Shown: positions 46,510 through 59,133, counted from the first letter of the stretch. The stretch is 64,000 nucleotides of DNA from Thelephora terrestris (GCA_015956445.1 WIUZ02000001.1:620001-684000); one strand, 5' to 3'. Translations and numbers: made by a program. The notes: a model not told the origin generated them from the sequence alone.

Positions 46510-49500
46510 CTAGATAACTAGACTATCTCTAAAATAGAAATAATCCTCCTTGTCAAAATAATGGTTGAGGTAGAAGTCTCGAGAGGCGTCAAAACTTGTT
46601 TGTGAAGTGAGAGTGGGGTCCGCTTTCTCCCCAAACTTAGGGACCAGCTGAACAGGTTGACGAAGATGATATAAAGGGACGACAGCGCCCATTGGAGATC
46701 CATCACTCCTGCATGCTCGGCGTAGGACATACATTCCCCAAATAAGGTCGGGGGCCAACCTTTGGCCTCAAGGGAGATCGGTTTGAGGGATGATGTCAAA
46801 GCGTTTGACATAGGCGAGATAGAGCGGCAGCTTTGTTTGGAGGTCCCAGAGAGGGTGGAAGATCGTGCGGATCTGACCTACAAAGAATCCTAGCTATGAG
46901 ATCAGCACCACTCTGGCTGGTTATACCGGGGATGCTTACCATTTAATCCGGGGGGAGGCTGCGGCGGCCCAGCGGTGGCGTCTTGCGAAAATATCGCTGT
47001 ATCGCACCGTCCGTTTGGCCAATCTTCACCTGGTGGTATGGCGAACAATTTCTGCGGAGGTGCGACACCAGGCGAAAGCTGACTGTAAGTCTGTACGCGA
47101 ACAGAATGCCATACCCGGACTTCTTTGAAGGGTATGGCGATGTCCCAGGCGGTGCCACGCCTTCCAGCGATTGTGCGAGTGTTCTGGTCGTGGAAAAAGT
47201 GGGAGAAGAAGTCATGTGTCGCTTGAAGGAGATCAGGGATGTCGTATTGAATGGAGACCTGATCCAGCGTCGAGCGCGAAAGGTGTGCACGGTTATTCAT
47301 GTGGAACGCGGTTGTAGGGGTGGCAAACGTTCGCGGAAAGGGGGGGAGGTTGTGCTGGGATTGTGTGTCGGCTGCAAATGCGAAGAGATCAGTAATTGTC
47401 CTAGGTGGATCAAAAGCCTCGGCGATATCAGGGAAGTCGGTTTTCCAGTCGCTGTCGTCATCAACCGGGTTGAAAACCGAATCGGGGTCGTCTACTCCAT
47501 TCGCCGTGCCAGGCCCTGCAGAAATTGCCTCTTCGAGCCTAGTCGCGAGGTCGAAGTACCGGCACTTTTCCTGACGATCGAGGTTCCGGCAGATCTGCGG
47601 GGGATAGTCGCGGCCGTTGGTGTTCTCACGGGGCATTTTGATGAAGACAATATGCAGGCGTTCCGTGGTATCGGCTGACCACTGAGGGAGAGTTCCTGAC
47701 CATTGAATGCACGACGCGATGGATTGGAGCAGTTCGAGCTTCGGGATCTGGAAGTGATCCATAGGCCCCCCTTTGCCAACGCGGAGACCGAGGTCGATGA
47801 TGACCTGCTTGTAGGTGTGGAATAGTTGTAATGCGTCAGAGATGGCGTGGAGGTCGCGTTGGGTTACTTGTTGGAGTTGGGAAAGGTAGCGCAGGTCGAG
47901 GAGAGCACGAATGCAGAGGACAAACCTCTCATCGGTATCGGTGGGAATCAGCGCGAGGAGGTACCTTTGGATGTCCCGGTGTTCGCGGCCAGTGACTTGC
48001 TTCAGTGATGAGATTCCGGAGGAGAAGTGCCGGTAGCCGTTGCGCGACTGGACGAGTGAAAAACGGAGGTCCAGTTCGAGGTCCCCAACAGCTCGGATGA
48101 CCCATTTCACATCGTGATCCCAAAATGACTTGTGAAGGTGATGGAGAATTTCGATGGGGAAGATTTGATGCGGGTTGGGGAGGGTTCCGTCGGGGAGGTA
48201 CCAGTCGCGCCAAAATGGGAGATTGACTCCGTTCAAGCGAAACAAGGCCTTCGCGTTGCTGGTGTAAATGTGCACCTGAGATGGGTCGAACTGGGAGGCA
48301 AGGGTTTTGAGTGATGTGAGGATGCTCTCGGCGGTTCGGGGTTGATGTTGAATAGGATCGCCGAATTCCCTAAACGTAGCCATCGTTAGGTGAGACGTCT
48401 TCCCGGCGACACCAGTGAGCGCTGTTGCTTCTGGGGTATCGACGATGTAAGCGACCAATGGTGTGAAACAGTAGCGTATGTTGCCGGCATAGTCAGAGAC
48501 CCAGGCCCCGTGTTGTGATGCGATCTTGAGGGGGTGCGTGATAAAGTCGAGACACGAGTGTGCCAGCCGGTTTTCGAGAACTCCCTGGATATTTTTCTTG
48601 ACGCCGACGAATTTTGGGACAGGAAACAATGCCAGTAACGAAAAGGCGTGTGAGGAGGTTGATGACCGGACGGAAGAATCAATGTTTGCAAGTGTGATAA
48701 GTAGAGGATGAGCGATGCGATCTCCGGTCATGGCGCTGAGCCTGGTCTTGTCCGATGATAAGGTGACACCGAGGAGAGTAGCATGTGATGGAAGGCGGCT
48801 CTGGAACCATCTAAATGAGGCAGGCTTGCGATGAAGTACATAAAGATACGTACCTGATAGTCCCATGCCCCATCACTCGTAATCCAATCCCCATACGTAC
48901 GATTACCGTACGAATCAAAGTCTTGGCGAGGCTGGTATTGAATCTTCCCGGAAAAGAGGGGGTTCTTCATGATGAATTCGATGCAATTCATTGGGTCCCG
49001 GTAATATAGCACGAGGGGGTCCTTGGTGGCGTATCCAGGCAGCGAGACCACTGTAGACTTCCATGGCGGCCCACTTGGGAGGAGTTCGACCTTCCCCCGG
49101 AGGGTTCGCGCACAATGGAAAGAAAGACCAAGGCCGGCAATCTGGAACATTGTTAGCAATGCCATGCAGCTGGAAAAGAGAGAAAAGATGCACCAGACCG
49201 AGTGATAAGAACTCATCAATCAGCTTCATCGATAACCCGCTACGCATGAAAAACCCAGCAATCTCCCATTCACCTTTGGAGAGGAACGGGTAGTATGGAT
49301 GGCTGGATCGACGGTCGGAATCTTCATCGTTGTGAAACCAGCCCAGGAATCCTGGGCCCGAGTCGAACACATGGCCGGCATTGGGGAAGTGGTAGGAGCG
49401 TGGGGAAGGGTGGGTTTCTGGCGGAGATTGAGGGCGAGGGGGAGACTGCTCGGGAACACGGGCAAACCAGAGGTGACAAGAGGAGAAACGGTGGTTCATG

Positions 49501-49565
49501 TGCTTGAGAACGGCAGAGCTGTCCTTGAAGGTAGAGTGGCAGTTGGGGCAGGCGGCAGGTGGCAT
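46510..49565 (-). pseudogene. Plavaka transposase 3, with one in-frame stop
   Basis: It starts MPPAACPNCHSTFKDSSAVLKHMNHRFSSC at 49,565, a C2H2 finger. Landmarks are YYRDPMNCIEFIMKNPLF, TYGDWITSDGAWDYQ, LLGVTLSSDKTRLSAMTGDRIAHPLLITLANI, FVGVKKNIQGVLENRLAHSCLDF, VSDYAGNIRYCFTPLVAYIVDTPEATALTGV, EILHHLHKSFWDHDVKW, and a C-terminal MYVLRRACRSDGSPMGAVVPLYHLRQPVQLVPKFGEKADP. Introns are short. Between QIRTIFHPLWDLQTKLPLYLAYVKRFD and the last block the frame meets a TGA (46,768-46,770), where family members read on. That change, if real, removes about the last 85 residues. Otherwise the frame is long and open, so inactivation looks recent. Confidence 0.7.
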
Positions 49566-49650
49566 GATCGTTAAATTTTGAAACGTCGAAGGCCTGAAGG
49601 CTCAAATGGTGGGTGTTTCCGGCAACTTCCACGACCACTTACGCTCTCCT

Positions 49651-50188
49651 ATGTCACAACCCACTGAACAAGAGCCCCTCACCCGCTTTACTGAGCTCAT
49701 GAATGAGCTATTACCGGTAAGCCGTCGTTCATTTCTATCCATTCATAGTTTATTTATTTTATTTTTGTCAGAAGTACGAGGGTTCTGGGGATCCAGAACC
49801 CCCCACTGAGGCTCGTCAGAAGTTACTGCGCGACATCCGCGCTGCTCGCGACATCTACGCACAAGACAGGACCAGGGCCGAAAACCAACTTCTGGCCGCT
49901 CAACAACTCGTCAATGCCTTAGCAAGACAACTTCGACTTGCCGATGAAAAGTTGATTTCTCTTGAAGACCTGATTGCGGAGGTGAGGGTCAGGATGCGAA
50001 CACGTGGTCTTTCAACACTCCCCCAACGGTCACCCTCCAACCGTTTCGCCGTTGTCGGCAACAAGGGTCAAATCGACTGCTCACCAGCGTGTAAGTCGCA
50101 CGTTTCTGAAACCATTGATGAATGGACCCTGACATATTACCTCACAGTGTTGCAGCCTGTGTCGCAGCCTGGGGAACAGGGTCATTAG
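49651..50188 (+). CDS. Small coiled-coil protein in Plavaka 3
   Basis: Starts MSQPTEQEPLTRFTELMNELLP at 49,651, only 86 bp from the divergent transposase start. After one intron (about 55 nt) it continues KYEGSGDPEPPTEARQKLLRDIRAARDIYAQDRTRAENQLLAAQQLVNALARQLRLADEKLISLEDLIAEV, a helical region with heptad-like spacing typical of a coiled coil, and ends near 50,188. A total of about 130-160 residues is expected, depending on a second intron. No family is recognised. The DUF6532-like gene in Plavaka 1 also has a short coiled-coil stretch near its start, so this may be a split-off counterpart of that N-terminal part. This is inference. Confidence 0.5.
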
Positions 50189-50322
50189 GTGTAATACGGC
50201 GTGCTGCTTCCACCCTTCCAATTACCTACAATGATGTACTTTCGTATATAAGCCCTACCGTATACATCTCTTCCCCCTTTGCCGCTCTCGTCCGTCCTCT
50301 TCGTTTTTTTATTATCTAAGTG

Positions 50323-52414
50323 ATGGCAGGTCCTGGGAAGGCGCGCGGTGGAAGAGCAGCCAGCAACTCTGCTCGTTCCACCAGACCCCAACCCACTCCC
50401 GTCACTTCTGGTCACCCACCTGCTTCCAACCACAATTCCTCGCGCACCACTCGTGCCACCACTGCTCGCAAGAGACAGGGCGCCGACGACGAAGAGCCTC
50501 TCCCTCCAAAACCAGCTAAAAACCCCCGAAAAGTCCGTTATTTTTTTTAATGTGTGCTAGAGGCCTCCCTAATCGCTCGGCCAGAATGCAGAAACTGTTG
50601 ATACCGCTCCTTTGATTTCTAACGCGGCTCCCAGCCATAATACGACCAATTCCCCTGCTACATATCTCTCTTCTGGATTGTCTTCAGGTCACGGCGCTTT
50701 CCCCGCTCACACTAATGTCCATATCGATTCGTCTAGACTTCTTGCTCAACCTGGTTTCCCGGCGTCGCATCATCTTCAAGTTCCTGGCCAATACCCTCAG
50801 CACATGCTTGGTCCATCCCCTGCAACGTCGCACCACCTTTCTGGCCTATCCCCGGTAATGTCGCATCACCATCCTGGTCCGCAGTTGGCAACTTCATATC
50901 ACCTTCCTGGCCAGTCTCACACCCAATATGCCTATCCTCAACACTGGTCTGGCGCACAATCCGGTCCCCACCCCACGGTCCTGTCCCCTCATCCCCCTCA
51001 ACCTCCGCCATACCAATCTCCACCACCCGATGTCGTCGTCATCGATAACGACTTTTCCGACGGCGAAGATTCCGAAGTGGAGTTTGCAGAGCGTTTTTGC
51101 GGCGAAGTGGAAGAGTCCTCCGGTGTCCAGGTAAGTAGAATCCACACATGAGAGCACCCTGCTTACACCCCCTGCAGTTCCTTCCTTCGCAGGATGTCCT
51201 CCACGACCACTGGCAGAGGAACGGTCAGCCAGTCCCTCCTCGATTGGCCCCTCGCAACGTCCACGCACAGTTCAACGAACCGGCCCGCGGTCACCAGCCA
51301 GCCCCTCCAGCCCTGGTACCACCCCCTTCCCAGCCAGCCCCCGTCCGGCAGATGCCTGTGGCGCCAATCATCCCAGCTGTTGTCGAGGAACCCTACCAAG
51401 AACCACGTCCCCTGACCCTCCCAACACCCAACCCTGATGATCCTCCCCTTCCGCGCAGCTGGTACCCGAAGCCTTGGCAACAGCTCATCGACCACGCTCA
51501 AGGTTACACGCTCCATTACATGGCCTTCTTTGATCCCTTCCCCAACGGCACGTCCAGCCATATCCGGGCCCGCGAGGATATCACCATGGCATTCAGCACG
51601 TACAACATGGTCTACGATGATCTTCTCGATGTGACCTCCTGTAAGTCGTACCCCCACAACTGCCAAGATCTCCTCTCACCCCATTCTAGTCAACGAGCAC
51701 CGGCAGAATTTTGCAACCCTGGTACGCCCACCCCCTCCACACTCACCCCCTCACTCACTATCCCTATTAGGCCATGAAGGGCGCACGGAGCCATCGAGGA
51801 AGATACCGAACGGCTGTTCTGAAGGCGCTCTATGATACGAAAGAATTCGGCCTTACCCAAAAGACCCCCGCCGCGAGTATCGTGAATCGAGTCGAATCAC
51901 TATTGCACGACAACTGCTACCTCGATGTCACATTTCCCGTGAGTTTGGGCAACCGTTTTGTTGCCATGTCAATCTAAGACATTCACAGAGCCCCTGTTCG
52001 CGTACACCCGGCTCTTCAATGTACAAGTCCCCCATCTTGAAGAAGGCGATTCTTATCCTCTACACCACCGAACCGTGGCGCACGGCTATTTCTCAACCGT
52101 GGCTCGTGGACGTTGAAGATTACGATGGAGCCTTCAGGGCCTTCCCTCTAGTCGGGTTTGTCGCCTTTGCAGCCTGCGCAGTAAGTGAAACTGCTTTCTT
52201 GTCGTGCACGACTGATCCCCATGATTTCTAGTTCCGCAATATACTCGACTCTCTTGTTTCTGGTATGGAGGAGAACATCCCGTTCAGCGAAGCCGGTTAT
52301 TCACCCACCTACGAATTCCTTGTTGACCTGGTCAAATTTGATTTGGACGAGCCCGACACCGGGTTGCTCGTTGGCTACAACCTGCAGGCTATCATAGCGG
52401 GTGTTACCATCTGA
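50323..52414 (+). CDS. DUF6532-like protein, passenger of Plavaka 3
   Basis: Starts MAGPGKARGGRAASNSARSTRP at 50,323. The N-terminal half is basic and rich in Pro, His, Ser and Gln with an acidic patch (DNDFSDGEDSEVEFAERF). The C-terminal half reads YPKPWQQLIDHAQGYTLHYMAFFDPFP, AMKGARSHRGRYRTAVLKALYDTKEFGL, SSMYKSPILKKAILILYTTEPWRT and AFPLVGFVAFAACAFRNILDSLVSGMEE, and ends GYNLQAIIAGVTI at 52,414. The spacing of these blocks fits the fungal DUF6532 pattern. About seven exons with short introns join in frame. It is on the opposite strand from the Plavaka transposase, as in Plavaka 1, inside the same terminal repeats. The function is unknown; a role in transposition or silencing evasion would be a guess. 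Confidence 0.55.
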
Positions 52415-52986
52415 TCTTCCGTGCCCCGTCCATCCTGTGTTTCGTGCTTGCTTGTCCTCCATCCGTCCCGTGTTCCGTTCTTGCTTGTCCCCCGTCTCGT
52501 TTTCGTTTGCCCTGAGGGCCCTTTTGTCACGAGTATTACTTTGTTTACCAAGTTATACTTGTTTTTGATCAATACACTGGTTTGTTCCCTAAGTACTGGT
52601 AGTGATATGATCTCGTGGGCACCCTCGAAGATCACGCCCAGTGAAAAACCGGTCGAACCCGGGCGAACCCGTTCGAATTTGATCGGGTAGTTGACCGGAT
52701 TGGATAACATTCGTCCTGGCTCGCGCAAACGGCACATTACTTAGATTCGGTCCATTAGTTTCTAATCGTAGCAATGTTTAATGGTCTCATTTGTACGGTT
52801 AGATTTGAATAGATTATAGTAGATCAAAATAGATCTTGCATTCACACCGGGATCTAGCGAGAGCGAACAATATCTATTCGGATCTAAAGACGGTGATGTT
52901 CAATGCGGGTCTACTGATATCTAATTTCCTTCCGTCCCCATACCACACCCTACCCACTTCCTCTCGAGACGGACACAACGACACAT

Positions 52987-55447
52987 CTAAGTCTCTTTCT
53001 CAGCCTGTTCCTTTTCGGCCTGTTCCTTCTCAGCCTCTTCTTTCTCGTATTTCTCCCGGTCGTCATTCTGTTGGAAGGTATCGTTAGATAGACATCACAA
53101 TTAGTTAAAAATATAATTGTGACTTACAAGTTCACGTGCGCGTGCATTGTACATCTGATCGAAGTCGGCGTCAGATAAGATAACATACAAAGGGATTCGT
53201 GACATACCTTGCGGTCAACCGGCCTGCCAGCCTTCCAGGCGTTCTCGAAGTCTTCCTGTTCTTTCTGGGGATTGGCTGCCTTCCAATCGCCATAGAATAA
53301 TTCCCTGGAATAGATGTAAGCGTGGTGAATGAGGAAAATATAAGAATCTAACATACTTTCCGGTGAGTTTCTTAAATTTCTTCTTCGCGGGAGCCTTCTT
53401 TGGGGCCGCCTTTGCCTTCTTCGTGGTCGTCTTCTTCTTCTTCGGAGCCTTTTGAGTAACTTGAGTGTCTTGCTGAACGTCCGAGTTGTCAGCAAGGCCG
53501 GAGCCAGACGCAGAGGGACCAGCAGAGGCTTGTGTGGGGGCGACAAGAAGAGTCGGAGGTTTTCTCGCTGACTTGGAGGCCTTTCCGGGGTCGTCTCGAG
53601 CAGTAGAAGAGCTAGAAGAGTCCGCAAGAGTTGTTGGGACAGGGGCAGCCGTCGCAGTTGCAGTCACAGTCGCGAGAAGAGGTCCAGGGGCAGAAACAGA
53701 GACAGGTGCAGGACTAAGCGCGGGACCAGGAACAGGAGCGGTAGAGGTACTAGCAACGATAGCAGGAGCAAGAGCAATAGATGTTTCAAGTACAACCGGC
53801 GTGGAGTCGACAGAGGCGGGAGAATTGTTGGACACAGGGGAAAGACCGGGAGCAGGTGGGGGAGTTTTTTCTTTGGAGGCTTCCAGGACAACCTAGAAGC
53901 AAGGACGTCCAAGAAGGCACATAGACGACCCCAATAGTACGCACCTGGGTCAGTGGAATCATTTCCACAGCTAGCTTCAGTGGTAAATTTGCGCTGTGCA
54001 GAGGGAGTCAGTGAGCGACTCCAATTGTGCATATACTCATGCACACGTACAACATGTCCTATTGAATGTGTTAAGCAGTACATACAATGTGAATAAAACA
54101 ATTTGCGTACCTTTTTGGGTGGGATAACTTTCCCAGTTTGTGTAGGGTGGGGTCGAGGGGTGGGTCGAGGCTCCTCGATGCGCGGGTGTTTTGGGCGTCC
54201 AGCGGTTTCGTCCTCTTCGTCCCTGGGTCGTTTGGAGGCCCTGTTATCGTCAGTGTCGTCGGCGTCGACGTCTATTACATCTGCCGCAGCCTGTTTCATG
54301 GCTGCAATCTTCCTAGCCTCAGCAGCTGCCTTGCGCCGGATGGCCTTTCCGTACCATTGCGAGTAGCTGTTGGTGGCTACTTTATTGGCCTTCCAATGGC
54401 CTTCGCAGAGCCTGAGCCAGAAGTACTCGCTCTCCAGGATGTGGATGAGCTCGCTCTCAATATCCCGAGCAGCTTCACCCCAGTTGGCGGGAGCGCGGTC
54501 GTTGTCGAGGATCTCCTGGAAAAACTGTTTAGCTGTCTTGCGCACAGCTTTCCTGACCTTCTCTGGGATCTCCCTCCCGCTTTCGTCTTCCATAAAGCTG
54601 GACAAGACGGAGGTCTTCGGCTTTTCCTCAGGGGTGTCCTCTCCACCCCTCTTTCCACCCTTCCGGCTGCCATTGTACCCGTCGTTTTCCCAGTGGTTGA
54701 CGTTTGTGTAGTTTGCCCGATCAAGCTGAGGAAGTGGCTGCCGAGTGTACTTGAGGACAGATCTGGAGGTCATAGGTGGGCCGGAGGGAGCGTCTATTGC
54801 CATCGGGGTGTCGGCGTCGGTTGGCGTGATGGAATCCGGGGTCGTCTGGGACGTCTGGATCCGGGCGGAGATCCTCTTGGAGATATCGACAACATTGTCG
54901 ATAATATTCTCCATAACGGTGGTGTGGGTACTCCTATACATAGTTAGCGCGATATATAATAAAAACAGGCACATATATTCAACTATCAGACGCATACAGT
55001 CTAGGAATGCATGCGTCTGATAGCATATATGCGGAAAATTGACTCACTTTAGTTCGTGGTATCTGGTGCGCCAGAAATCACGCTCGTTGCGCACCCTCGC
55101 AAACTCTTCAAAAGGAACGCTTGGCGTATGAGGTGTGTGGTCGTACGAGGTCGTTTGATTGAATTGAGGACCGTGATAAGATAAGGGATGCTTTTAAAGA
55201 TATAGAAGATCAGCCAGAGGGAAAAAAGAGCACGCACAGAACTAGAGCCCAAGAACATTTGCTGAGAGCGAACGGAATTGCCGTCTGGATGAGGAAAAAA
55301 CCCGCCAAACTCGCGAGGGTTGGTTTGGCTCGATAAGCCCAAGAACGCGGTGTTCCGAGTAGCAGACAGGTGGGATGAGGCCGAGAGAGCATCAGAACTG
55401 ACTCCGGCCTCAAAATCACTAGAAAAAACGGACGGAGACGAGGGCAT
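52987..55447 (-). CDS. Companion gene of the Tnp2 element, unrecognised
   Basis: This is a multi-exon gene starting MPSSPSVFSSDFEAGVSSDALS at 55,447. Parts in order: a Ser-rich N-terminus; VPFEEFARVRNERDFWRTRYHELK; a conserved-looking core, TSVLSSFMEDESGREIPEKVRKAVRKTAKQFFQEIL with WGEAARDIESELIHILESEYFWLRLCEGHWKANKVATNSY; a nuclear-localisation-like KRPRDEEDETAGRPKHPR; a long Ala/Pro/Thr/Ser linker; a Lys-rich tract (KAPKKKKTTTKKAKAAPKK); ELFYGDWKAANPQKEQEDFENAWKAGR; and a Glu/Lys-rich end. It is transcribed toward the left terminus, downstream of and co-oriented with the transposase. In plant CACTA elements a second gene product binds subterminal repeats. A similar role here is inference. 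Confidence 0.6.
54983..55023. repeat. Perfect 13-bp hairpin inside an intron
   Basis: CTATCAGACGCAT (54,983-54,995) and its exact complement ATGCGTCTGATAG (55,011-55,023) are separated by 15 nt and lie within the longest intron of the companion gene. Short AT-rich sequence flanks it. Confidence 0.8.
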
Positions 55448-55651
55448 TCTGGCAGAAGATGGTGGTAGGAAGAGAAGCTGAGAAAAGAGAAAAGAAAAAA
55501 GAAAAAAGAGGGCAAACGGACACAGAAACTCGGAGGTCGATCGGGCTTATCTGATCTAGCCAGGGCGAAGTGTGTCGACTCCGATCAAAATACCGGATTG
55601 TTCCCTAGTACATCGAAATATTTTATTACAGGCTCGCACTCTTTTTCTACT

Positions 55652-58600
55652 CTATATAACACCTGTATCTATTACGCCCAGTGCAAATTTCTCGACTAAA
55701 AAAAACAAGGCAGGACGTCCTCGAACCTGTTTACCGAATGGTACCATTGCGACGACTGATAGGATAGTTGTTGCTCGAATAATGATTAGATTGCCCTCAC
55801 CGCTGTATTCAAAGACATTGAGCGCACCGTGGGTCTCCCGGTTGAGTCGTTCGTCGGCAGGGGAATAGAGGGAACAGAGTACAAGGGTCTCTCTAGTTCC
55901 GGCAACGTCTGCACGGAAATAGTACCTTGCTTCCGCAATGCGGATGGCGCCTTGATAGAAAATCTGTGTGATTGACATCGGTATGAGTAAAGTCACGACA
56001 TAAATAAATTAAGCTCGCGTACCTTAAGATTCCGATCGGTGCGTGCTTTTCTGGAAGAGCGAACTTCTTCTTTCCAGTGAGAACGTGCAACTTGTTCTCC
56101 TGGAATTTGGAGTCTTCCCCATCGATAGATTGATCTTGGAGGGATAGATGCATGGTCTGGGGGAGTTGAATAATATTTTGCGATGGCGTCTTGTTCGACT
56201 TGAGGGACGTTGTAGGGTTTTTCATCTTTGGGACCAAGTAGGAGATATCCGTGGCCGATGTCGATTGACCCGTGGGGGTCCTTTGTCTGGGGCTCGAGTT
56301 CCGGCCAGATGGCAATGAGGGAGTTTATTTCGGCGATCTTCTTAGCCTGTTCCGTAAGGTTCGCGAACGGATTTGATGGTTGCTTGAGGAGCGAGCCGAA
56401 TATTCCGATAACTCGTTCCATGGTCCACTGGGCCGAAAGAGAGGGTGGTCCTAGTCGAGCGGTTTCGGGACCAAGGTGGGTTAATGAGTGGACACATTGT
56501 CGGACAAAATGAAGCCGATCGACCTTCCGCTGATAGTACAGAAGCTCGAACTCGAGGACCCACTCGAGGAGCAACCTGTGGGCAAGCTGGAGCTGGAGGC
56601 GTGTGATCCGGCGTTGGTAGATAACGCGGACTCCTACGACCAACTTGCAGTAATGCAGATAGTATTTCTGTGGTAGTACTCCATGGAAGAGGCCGGGTCC
56701 CAGACCATAGAAATAAAGCAGAAGCTCCCAAGCTTTGTAACCGCTTGAGATCTTTTTGGCCGGATTCCGAGGTGTACGGTCAAAGGAGCGGGGGAAATAC
56801 GGCGCAGCGTCTGCGACCGCCTTTCCGTGGGTCTTCCAGACACTTCCCTTGAGTACGGCCCAATCCCACACACCTCGCCTATCGACTTCATGGCAGTCTT
56901 TCCGCTCGCACCATAAATCGAACATCAGGGCCGTCAGGTTGATAACCGGCTGATGCATGATATCTCCGGGAAAACAGGTCGGAGGTTTGAGGGATCGGGA
57001 AAGACAGTCAAATATACTTGCCTTCCTGATGCCAGTCTGAAGCCGTTGTCTCCGGTACTCGGCGTTGGTCTTCGTGGTAATGACCTTCTTCAGATTCTCT
57101 CGATATTTGTTCGGGTTAACCGAGGGGAGATTTGAAATAGAGACATCTGGACGGTCCCTTTCCGGGTCCGGGTCTGTGTCGAGAGGTCGAAGGAGGGCGG
57201 GGTAATAGTGAGGTCCACCAGGCTTGTTACGCCCGATAAATTCGCAGAGCAGCCGGCAGCCCCTCTTACCATGGTGGCCAACAGAGCCACTGAGCTTTGC
57301 CATAGCGATAGCGTCCGCAAGTGCAAGAAGAAAGAAGACGAAGGAGGTGTATACCGTGCGACGGTACGAGTCGTATACGCGCAGTCCTTCCTTCTGGATG
57401 GCAGAGAGGTGCGCTAAGCCAGGGAAGAGAAAGGAGTCGAGGGATTTAGGGTGCCCAGGCCCAGGTATCACGCCGCCAGGAAGAATGTTCCGGATTTTGT
57501 AGCGCTGATCAGGCGCAAGATCCAGGATTAGCCAGATGTATATCCAGCAATCAGATTTTTTGTTCCGATAGAGTTGCGCGCCGTCTATCGATAGCATGAC
57601 GACTGTATCTTCGTTGGTAATATCGCCCCTTTCAACGGCCTCAAGATAGTCCGAGCCACAGAAAATATCGTCAAAGGTGTAGTCGTCTGCGTCCAGATCA
57701 CGAGCCCTTTCCTTTTGAGTCTTGCTTTGTCGGTAGGACATTTTCTGGGATGTCTGGGAGTTCTTCCTCCGAGCCTGGAGTTGTGGACCAACAGGAAAGG
57801 TCGTAAATTGTTTTCGGGGTATCTTCTTCTGCCCACCAGACCTTCTGAGTTCCTTCTGATCGTAGCGAGGCTCAAGACAGCGGGGACGAGGGCATTTGTC
57901 CATAGTAGCAAAGGGGCCAGTAAAGCCGACGCAGGAGTTGATGCACATGTCGTGTTTCCAAGTAACCACCCCAGAGAGATCAGAAACTCTTCGTTTCACC
58001 TGGTCGTACGAAAGCATTTTTGACCCGGGGAAGTGACTTCGAACAATAGCCCTAGACTTAGAGTACGCCCTCTGAGATTGAATGTGATCCAGCGACGAGA
58101 TGTAGAAGTCAATAGAACACCGAAGGTCTGGGTCGTCAGAGGGGGAGAACTCCTGTTCCTGCGGATTCCGGAGGGTTTCCAGTTCAGCAGAACTGAATTG
58201 GGATTCCAAGGTAGCCTCCTTGGCCATCGCGATAAACTGGTGGTCGATCTTCATCTTATCCAGAGTAATAATTAATTCGTCCTCGGAATCAGAGTCACTG
58301 GCGGGCGGCCCGCCTCCGGGATTGGCGTTAGCAGGAGGTTCTTCGTTATCAGGAGGGTCCTCGTTATCGTTATCGGACGAAGAATTGCTGTCGCCAGAAT
58401 CAGAAGTAGAGTCATTGTCGGCATCAGAAGGAGAGTCATCGTTTTCAGGACCGGAATCCAGAGGAAGGGGATCTTCGTCAGAATTGGAATTGCGAAGGGG
58501 GAGTACACGAGGATCGGTATCGAGAGGAGGGACTTCTTGATCGTTCGGGGGGTCAGTTAGATTGAAATCGTTGGTTATCAAAGTGGGAGGGGGTGAAGCA

Positions 58601-59133
58601 AGGTCTTCTTCCATTCTGTCAGTAACCGGGGAAGGAGGACGAAGGAGCTGTTGGTCGGTATCCCTGTTCTCGTGATTTGAGGCGGCAGGGGGGGAGGTTT
58701 CTTCGGATTGGAATCTATCTGTGGGACGTGTAGACGGGGGCAGTTCTGGGGTCGTCTCACGTCTCCCAGCAATATCTGCATCCCCTGGGACGCACTGAGA
58801 ATATGATTGCATGAATATCGGACGCATATATTGATCTGATATTATACGTACAGAGCTCGATCCCGCCGTAACTCGACTGGATATATGCGCCCGCATGTGC
58901 GCAAGCTCTTCTCCATAACGCTTCTTAACCTTTCTAGTGAGCTTAGGGGCGGGGAGATTTATCATATGGTCGATCTCCTCCAGCGAAAGGTTTGGAAGTT
59001 TCGCTTTTTTTCCTCCCGGGTTGTGGTTATACCATGTCCTTCTGGCAAGGTATTTTCCGCCGTGGAGTGCGCACTTTGCGCATTTACAGTGCAACTTCGA
59101 GGGGTCCCCATCTTCGCCCAACGGGAGGGACAT
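55652..59133 (-). CDS. Tnp2-family transposase
   Basis: There are two exons. The main one (55,993-59,133) starts MSLPLGEDGDPSKLHCKCAKCALHGGKYLARRTWYNHNPGG, with a Cys-rich start usual in basidiomycete Tnp2 proteins. An acidic, Pro-rich region follows. Then come CxxxxCPRPRCLEPRYD, the transposase core with VVMLSIDGAQLYRNKKSDCWIYIWLILDLAPDQRYK, PGGVIPGPGHPKSLDSFLFPGLAHL, KEGLRVYDS, and LADAIAMAKLSGSVGHHGKRGCRLLCEF, and later DIMHQPVINLTALMFDLW. After an intron of about 60 nt the last exon adds IFYQGAIRIAEARYYFRADVAG and SLYSPADERL, ending at 55,652. This C-terminal block is typical of fungal Tnp2 proteins. No stop or frameshift is seen, so it may be functional, acting on the CCCAGTG ends of its own element. 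Confidence 0.85.

Noticed and set aside
54138-54947. A plus-strand frame of 269 codons
   Set aside because: Antisense to the well-supported companion gene of the Tnp2 element; no conserved features of its own.
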